NCBI GenBank assembly: GCA_903907665.1
Contig: CAIVOW010000056.1
Coordinates: forward strand, 1 to 5,658
Reading direction: 5' to 3'
Length of the DNA: 5,658 nt
Origin: an uncultured Actinomycetes bacterium
Lineage (GTDB): Bacteria > Actinomycetota > Actinomycetes > Nanopelagicales > Nanopelagicaceae
Part shown: positions 5,518 through 5,658 of the stretch, piece after piece
How the letters are laid out: each line of letters starts with the position of its first letter
Position numbering within the stretch: the first letter of the stretch is position 1
The notes under the pieces: model-generated
What the model saw: only the letters and a program-made list of their open reading frames with translations
What the model was told of the DNA's origin: nothing
Databases searched by the model: none
Position numbers and translations under genes: made by a program

Positions 5518-5658
5518 CGATATCTGCACAAAATAAATAAAAAATAAAGTTGCGACACGCACATGTTTTTTTATCCAAAATAGTGGAATGTTTCTGTAAT
5601 TGCTGTCACGATTCTCCTTGAACAGGTTCGGTGACGGATCGGACCATTCTGATAGGAG
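5500..5658. other. AT-rich non-coding tail, probably the upstream region of a plus-strand gene beyond the edge
   Basis: No coding frame with a start and family signal is visible. Positions 5511-5550 are strongly A/T-rich with A-tracts, in contrast to the rest of the window. TGTAAT (5595-5600) is a 5-of-6 match to a -10 box, with TTATCC (5571-5576) as a poor -35 at 18 bases. The last five bases, AGGAG (5654-5658), look like a ribosome-binding site, so a start codon is expected within about ten bases past the edge. Between them lie short inverted repeats: GTCAC (5605-5609) with GTGAC (5631-5635), ATCGG (5638-5642) with CTGAT (5649-5653, one G-T), and CTCCT (5614-5618) complementary to the AGGAG. 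No known riboswitch family was recognised. Confidence 0.5.

Noticed and set aside
5551..5572. TGCG-ACA-CGCA stem followed by a seven-T run, as a terminator
   Set aside because: The stem is only four pairs with a three-base loop, and CATG separates it from the T-run; too weak to call.

Overview
The window looks like chromosomal DNA of a low-to-moderate-GC actinobacterium. Three things suggest this. There is a clear SAM-IV riboswitch, a class known mainly from Actinobacteria, in front of metY. The PanB protein carries actinobacterial-type motifs (VGDSA, VVADFPFGSYE, VPAELA, a C-terminal VFPSEAETFH tail). Base composition by eye is near 50% G+C, well below Streptomyces or Mycobacterium. Freshwater planktonic actinobacteria (acI / Nanopelagicales type) would fit these traits and the tight gene packing, but that placement is inference. 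No mobile element, CRISPR array, rRNA or tRNA was seen.

Layout. Positions 1-1415, minus strand: a methionine-biosynthesis pair, metY followed after 17 bases by the first 26 codons of metX, which runs off the left edge. Positions 1416-1608, minus strand: the metY leader, holding a near-consensus SAM-IV aptamer (1478-1590) and an expression platform with an anti-Shine-Dalgarno segment. A promoter-like pair lies inside the last codons of nadE and would start transcription almost exactly at the aptamer's first base. Positions 1609-3297, minus strand: nadE, a glutamine-dependent NAD+ synthetase. Positions 3298-3406: a divergent intergenic region. Positions 3407-4201, plus strand: panB (ketopantoate hydroxymethyltransferase). 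Positions 4231-5499, plus strand: an MFS efflux-type transporter of the EntS/MFS_3 kind, possibly translated from a leaderless GTG. Positions 5500-5658: an AT-rich non-coding tail with a weak terminator-like hairpin after the transporter and an AGGAG ribosome-binding-like motif at the very right edge, suggesting that another plus-strand gene starts just outside.

How the genes work together. MetX acetylates homoserine and MetY converts O-acetylhomoserine plus sulfide to homocysteine; SAM made from methionine would feed back through the riboswitch on both genes. NadE (NAD+) and PanB (first committed step toward pantothenate and CoA) are cofactor-biosynthesis genes transcribed away from each other. 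The substrate of the transporter cannot be read from sequence.

I did not find a previously undescribed system. The points most worth a second look are the compact arrangement of promoter, riboswitch and SD switch squeezed against nadE, the shortened P1 helix of the aptamer, and the exact 12-bp tandem repeat giving MetX a His-rich N-terminus.
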